18,007 bases of DNA from Firmicutes bacterium UBA3930 (GTDB taxonomy: Bacteria > Bacillota > Clostridia > Caldicoprobacterales > Caldicoprobacteraceae), in assembly GCA_002385885.1 (NCBI GenBank), contig DGEI01000015.1:1-18007 (forward strand), given 5' to 3'. Shown in pieces: positions 14,671 through 18,007 of this stretch. The notes beneath the pieces were generated by a model. The model was given only the letters and a program-made list of their open reading frames with translations. It was not told the origin of the DNA and did not search any database. The position numbers and the translations under genes are program-made. Position 1 is the stretch's first letter; each line of letters starts with the position of its first letter.

Positions 14671-15813
14671 CTAATTTAAACCCATAAATTCAAGCAATAC
14701 AGTGTTTTGAACATCCATTCCCCTGGTGGTTAATCGTATTTGCCGGCCATCATCTATGAGCAGATTTTTTTCTTCAAGTTTTTTTATTGCCTCACCGTAA
14801 TAATAATATATATCTCTGCCGAAACGTTCCATAAAGCTCTTTTTGCTTATGCCTTTGACCAGCCGCAAACCCAGCATAATGGTTTCAAAACGCTCGTTTA
14901 CTTCATCAATTCTCTCCCGGAATTCTGTTCTCTTCGATCCCGTCATAACTGCATCAATATATTTTTTTATACCCTTATAGTTTGAAAACCTCTCTTTATT
15001 AAAGAAGGAATGGGCTCCGCTTCCAAATCCAATATATTCGCCATTATTCCAATAGATAAGATTATGAATGCATTCTCTCCCGGGTACGGCAAAATTAGAA
15101 ATTTCGTACTGTTCCAGTCCATGTTGATGCAAATAATCCCTGCCTCTGTAATACATGCTCCTGTCTTCCTCCTGTGTGGGAAGACTGATTAATCCCCGGT
15201 TCAGCCAGGTATACAATAACGTGCCCTCCTCAACCTTCAGGCTGTATGTGGATACATGCTCTATGCCGAGCATACATACCCTGTATAGCGTTTCCAGCCA
15301 TTCATCAACGGTTTGGCCGGGAAGGCCGAACATAACATCGATGCTTATGTTATAAAGCCCTGCATCTCTGGCGAAATCCACGCTGTATAAGAGATCCTTA
15401 TTCCGGTGAATTCTGCCTAAAGTTTTCAAATGCCTCTCCTGCCAGGCCTGTAAGCCAATGCTTAAACGATTGACCCCCGAGTCCTTCAGCACCGATAGCT
15501 GCTCTTTGCTTACAGTGCCGGGATTGGCCTCTATAGTAATTTCAGCATCATCTTCAACATGAAAAATACTTGTGCATAAATTTAACACATACGCAATTTG
15601 TTCAGCCGGAATCAGTGTAGGGGTTCCTCCGCCAAGGTAAATTGTCTGAACTCTGTAATCTGTAAGCTTCCCCTTCCACTCTTGTAATTCCCTGCACAAG
15701 GCATTGATATAAGGAGTTATCCATTCGTCCATCCCCTGAAATGAAGGAAAATCACAATAATTGCACTTTCGAAGGCAAAAAGGAAAATGTATATAGAGGC
15801 CTATACTATGCAT
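14671..15813 (-). CDS. hemW: Radical SAM heme chaperone HemW
   Basis: HemW is related to oxygen-independent coproporphyrinogen oxidase HemN but acts as a heme-binding chaperone that delivers heme to membrane enzymes. The 380-residue protein has the cluster motif CLRKCNYC (Cys13, Cys17, Cys20) followed by DFPSF, then YLGGGTPT (SAM-binding) and the HemN C-terminal domain. Length and the CNYC form fit HemW rather than HemN, whose N-terminal extension is missing. The ATG at 15813 has AGGAGG, and this ribosome site overlaps the TAG stop codon of lepA (TAGGAGG), indicating translational coupling. Confidence 0.93.
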   Translation of the reverse strand: MHSIGLYIHFPFCLRKCNYCDFPSFQGMDEWITPYINALCRELQEWKGKLTDYRVQTIYLGGGTPTLIPAEQIAYVLNLCTSIFHVEDDAEITIEANPGTVSKEQLSVLKDSGVNRLSIGLQAWQERHLKTLGRIHRNKDLLYSVDFARDAGLYNISIDVMFGLPGQTVDEWLETLYRVCMLGIEHVSTYSLKVEEGTLLYTWLNRGLISLPTQEEDRSMYYRGRDYLHQHGLEQYEISNFAVPGRECIHNLIYWNNGEYIGFGSGAHSFFNKERFSNYKGIKKYIDAVMTGSKRTEFRERIDEVNERFETIMLGLRLVKGISKKSFMERFGRDIYYYYGEAIKKLEEKNLLIDDGRQIRLTTRGMDVQNTVLLEFMGLN

Positions 15814-15824
15814 TCTTGATCCTC

Positions 15825-17621
15825 CTAGTTGATTTTAAGCACCGCCATAAATGCCTCCTGGGGAACCTCCACCGAACCAATCTGGCGCATTCTTTTCTTC
15901 CCTTCCTTTTGCTTCTCAAGCAGCTTCCTTTTACGCGTGATGTCCCCACCGTAGCATTTTGCAAGAACATCCTTACGAAGTGCCTTTATAGTCTCCCGTG
16001 CTATTATTTTATTACCTATGGCTGCCTGGATGGGAACTTCAAACAGCTGCCTCGGTATAACCTCCTTCAATTTCTGTGCTATTGCCCTGCCCCTGGCATA
16101 AGCCTTATCCTTGTGAACAATGGTAGAAAGGGCATCCACCGCTTCACCGCTTAAAAGTATATCAAGCTTAACAAGATCCGATTTTTTGTATCCTATATAT
16201 TCATAATCAAAGGAAGCATATCCCCTGGTCCTTGATTTTAATGCATCAAAAAAGTCATATATAATCTCATTCAACGGCATCTCATAGGTTATAAGAACCC
16301 TGGTGCTCTCAATATACTCCATATGCTTGTACTCTCCCCGACGTTCCTGGCATAGCTCCATAATCGCCCCGACATATTCGTTTGGTGATATAATTTGGAC
16401 ACTGACCTTGGGTTCCTCAATATACTCCATTTCAACCGGCGGTGGCAGATTGGTGGGATTGGAAACCTCCACCAATTCCCCGTTTGATTTTTTAACTCTA
16501 TATATAACGCTTGGCGCGGTAGTAACCAGATCCAGGTCATATTCCCTCTCCAGGCGTTCCTGAACAATTTCCATATGCAGCAAGCCCAAAAATCCGCAGC
16601 GGAATCCGAATCCCAGGGCTACCGATGTCTCAGGTTCAAACACCAGAGATGCATCATTGAGCTGCAATTTCTCCAGTGCTTCTCTCAAATCTTCATATTT
16701 AGCCCCTTCGGCAGGATAAATACCGCAATATACCATGGGCTGCATATGTTTATACCCCGGCAAAGACTCGCCGGCAGGCCTGTTTGCATGCGTTATGGTA
16801 TCCCCTACACGGGTATCCCTGACACTCTTAATACCTGCCGAAATATAACCCACATCACCGGCTCTCAGCTCCTGAACCGGTGATAAAAATGGACGGAACA
16901 CCCCTACATCGGTAACCTCAAATTCTTTGCCGTTGGACATTATCATAATCCGGTCCCCCGGTTTTATGGTTCCTTCTTTTACCCTGATATATGCGATAAC
17001 ACCGCGGTAATTATCATAGAACGAATCAAATATCAAGGCCCTCAACGGCGCTTCATCGCTTCCGATTGGAGGAGGAATCTTTTCAATAATACTATCCAAT
17101 ACGGCTTCTATGCCTATACCGTTTTTGGCAGATATAAGCGGTGCATCTTCAGCATCCAGGCCTATTACTTCCTCTATCTGTTTCTTAACCCAATCGGGAC
17201 GGGCTCCCGGTAAATCTATCTTATTTATAACCGGAATAATCTCCAGATTCTGCTCCAAAGCCAGGTAGAGATTGGCAAGAGTCTGAGCCTGGATCCCCTG
17301 TGAAGCGTCAACCACAAGCAAGGCTCCCTCGCATGCGGCAAGGCTTTTTGATACTTCGTAAGTAAAATCTACATGCCCCGGTGTATCAATAAGATTAAGA
17401 ATATATTCCTCTCCATCCTTATATTTGTACACCAACCGCACGGCCTGAGCCTTTATAGTTATACCGCGTTCACGTTCCAGCTCCATGGTATCCAGTACCT
17501 GGACATCCATTTCTCTTTCGCTAAGAGCTCCGGTCATCTCCAGCAAACGATCGGCAAGTGTAGATTTACCATGATCAATATGGGCTATTATGCAAAAATT
17601 TCTTGTCTTCTGCTGTCTCAA
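15825..17621 (-). CDS. lepA: Elongation factor 4 (ribosome-associated GTPase LepA)
   Basis: LepA (EF4) binds the ribosome and is linked to back-translocation and small-subunit biogenesis. The 598-residue product has the normal length: GTPase domain with AHIDHGKST (13-21), DTPGH and NKID, then domains II, III and V, and the LepA-specific C-terminal domain around YGGDITRKRKLLEKQKEGKK. The start is TTG at 17621, giving MRQQKTRNFCIIAHIDHGKS; GGAGGG lies 10-11 bases upstream, a slightly long spacing, and no other in-frame start fits. It is cotranscribed with hemW. Confidence 0.98.
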   Translation of the reverse strand: MRQQKTRNFCIIAHIDHGKSTLADRLLEMTGALSEREMDVQVLDTMELERERGITIKAQAVRLVYKYKDGEEYILNLIDTPGHVDFTYEVSKSLAACEGALLVVDASQGIQAQTLANLYLALEQNLEIIPVINKIDLPGARPDWVKKQIEEVIGLDAEDAPLISAKNGIGIEAVLDSIIEKIPPPIGSDEAPLRALIFDSFYDNYRGVIAYIRVKEGTIKPGDRIMIMSNGKEFEVTDVGVFRPFLSPVQELRAGDVGYISAGIKSVRDTRVGDTITHANRPAGESLPGYKHMQPMVYCGIYPAEGAKYEDLREALEKLQLNDASLVFEPETSVALGFGFRCGFLGLLHMEIVQERLEREYDLDLVTTAPSVIYRVKKSNGELVEVSNPTNLPPPVEMEYIEEPKVSVQIISPNEYVGAIMELCQERRGEYKHMEYIESTRVLITYEMPLNEIIYDFFDALKSRTRGYASFDYEYIGYKKSDLVKLDILLSGEAVDALSTIVHKDKAYARGRAIAQKLKEVIPRQLFEVPIQAAIGNKIIARETIKALRKDVLAKCYGGDITRKRKLLEKQKEGKKRMRQIGSVEVPQEAFMAVLKIN

Positions 17622-17675
17622 ACTGGATATACCCTCCTTAAAACATACGCTAACATTAATACTAGCTTCCTAAAT

Positions 17676-17704
17676 ATAATAATAAATGACATAAAAAAAA
17701 GCAA
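17676..17704 (-). promoter_or_regulatory. Candidate sigma-A promoter of lepA-hemW
   Basis: On the minus strand TTGCTT (17699-17704), a 17-base spacer containing a T tract, and TATTAT (17676-17681). The leader would be about 45 bases and includes the GGAGGG ribosome site. The surrounding AT-richness makes chance matches possible. Confidence 0.6.
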
Positions 17705-17771
17705 CTTAATTTATATATTATCAACTTGTGGCAAGAACAGCTCTTTTCGATGCATCAAACCAATTCTAAGC

Positions 17772-17803
17772 CATTTCACAATGCGAGCTCCATAATATTC
17801 TGC
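17772..17803. repeat. Degenerate repeat copy, distal part of lepA-upstream cluster
   Basis: Bases 17772-17793 match 3114-3135 of the rpsU-upstream element in the same orientation at 17 of 22 positions (shared core GAGCTCCA). Bases 17783-17803 (GCGAGCTCCATAATATTCTG and one more base) repeat directly at 17889-17909 with 18 identities, two mismatches and one gap. Read on the minus strand this is the end of the 19-residue stop-bounded peptide EFDYIDEDAYVQNIMELAL. Confidence 0.5.
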
Positions 17804-17848
17804 ACATAAGCATCCTCATCAATGTAATCAAATTCCTATGACCCATAA

Positions 17849-17890
17849 CGCGTTTTTGCAGATATTATGCCATTCGCTGGAGCTCAAGGC
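17849..17890. repeat. Copy of the conserved repeat core also found upstream of rpsU
   Basis: Read on the minus strand, these 42 bases align without gaps to 2976-3018, with 28 identities in the first 40 positions. The strongest block is CCAGCGA followed by ATAATAT. In the same frame the two copies read LALSSSEWHNI and LALNTSERNNI. Both copies have the same orientation relative to the gene downstream. Confidence 0.55.
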
Positions 17891-17915
17891 GAGCCTCATA
17901 ATTTCTGCCAAAAAC
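17852..17915. repeat. 64-base hairpin-forming inverted repeat
   Basis: GTTTTTGCAGATATTATG (17852-17869) pairs with CATAATTTCTGCCAAAAAC (17897-17915) with one mismatch and one bulge. A 3x3 internal loop follows, then TTCGC/GCGAG (17873-17877 with 17889-17893; one G-T pair) closes an 11-base loop. The symmetric structure and lack of a trailing T run on the minus strand argue against a simple terminator and fit a REP- or MITE-type repeat. Confidence 0.65.
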
Positions 17916-18007
17916 ATACCGGTTTTGTATTATTTTTCGTTAGTGTAAAATTACTCTGGGGAAAAAACAAACAAATAAAAGAAAAGAGTATCTCCTCTGT
18001 GATATAA

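Larger units (their letters stand above)
17622..18007. other. 386-base region upstream of lepA without an intact gene
   Basis: No intact coding region is seen on either strand. It holds the lepA promoter (17676-17704), short stop-bounded peptide fragments on the minus strand (17776-17838 and 17828-17917), and a cluster of inverted and direct repeats (17772-17915). The outermost 90 bases are AT-rich with no clear signal. The gpr or spoIIP genes found above lepA in Bacillus do not reach into this window. Confidence 0.75.

Noticed and set aside
1..18007. CRISPR arrays, tRNA or rRNA genes, insertion sequences and prophage genes
   Set aside because: No regularly spaced direct repeats, no cloverleaf with anticodon and CCA-type arms, and no transposase or phage coding region was seen on either strand.

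Overview
The window reads as the conserved stress/translation block of a low-GC Gram-positive bacterium, most likely a member of the Clostridia. The evidence is the gene order lepA-hemW-hrcA-grpE-dnaK-dnaJ-prmA-rsmE ... mtaB-HIT-rpsU ... nfeD (a classic Firmicute arrangement), a CIRCE operator in front of hrcA, strong AGGAGG-type ribosome binding sites, and frequent GTG/TTG starts. Every gene I can support lies on the minus strand, so transcription runs from high to low coordinates.

Layout from upstream (high) to downstream (low). Positions 17622-18007 hold no intact gene: there is a lepA promoter and, above it, a cluster of inverted and direct repeats that look like decayed copies of a short element. 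lepA and hemW follow, 11 bases apart. A sigma-A type promoter overlapped downstream by a perfect CIRCE operator then drives hrcA-grpE-dnaK, with a large hairpin before dnaJ-prmA-rsmE. A sugar-isomerase-like TIM barrel gene comes next with its own promoter, a palindromic 5' UTR inside a 33-base alternating pyrimidine-purine run, and its own terminator. Then come a beta-CASP ribonuclease-like metallo-hydrolase, mtaB and a HIT hydrolase. A 149-base element with imperfect inverted ends sits just upstream of a near-consensus promoter for rpsU, which ends at a strong terminator. Last are a membrane-anchored endonuclease/exonuclease/phosphatase-fold protein and an NfeD-family membrane protease.

Functionally, HrcA should repress its own operon through CIRCE and so set the level of the DnaK-DnaJ-GrpE chaperone team. 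PrmA, RsmE, MtaB, LepA and S21 all act on the ribosome or on tRNA decoding. NfeD and the EEP protein act at the membrane. The TIM barrel gene is metabolic and looks like an insertion into the conserved block.

The least ordinary feature is the repeat family. The element above rpsU (about 2976-3144) and the cluster above lepA (about 17772-17917) share sequence, both lie on the same side of a housekeeping promoter, and both can be read as a short peptide motif of the form LAL..SE..NI..N. Whether this is a MITE-like mobile repeat, a structured RNA or the debris of a small gene cannot be settled from the window alone.
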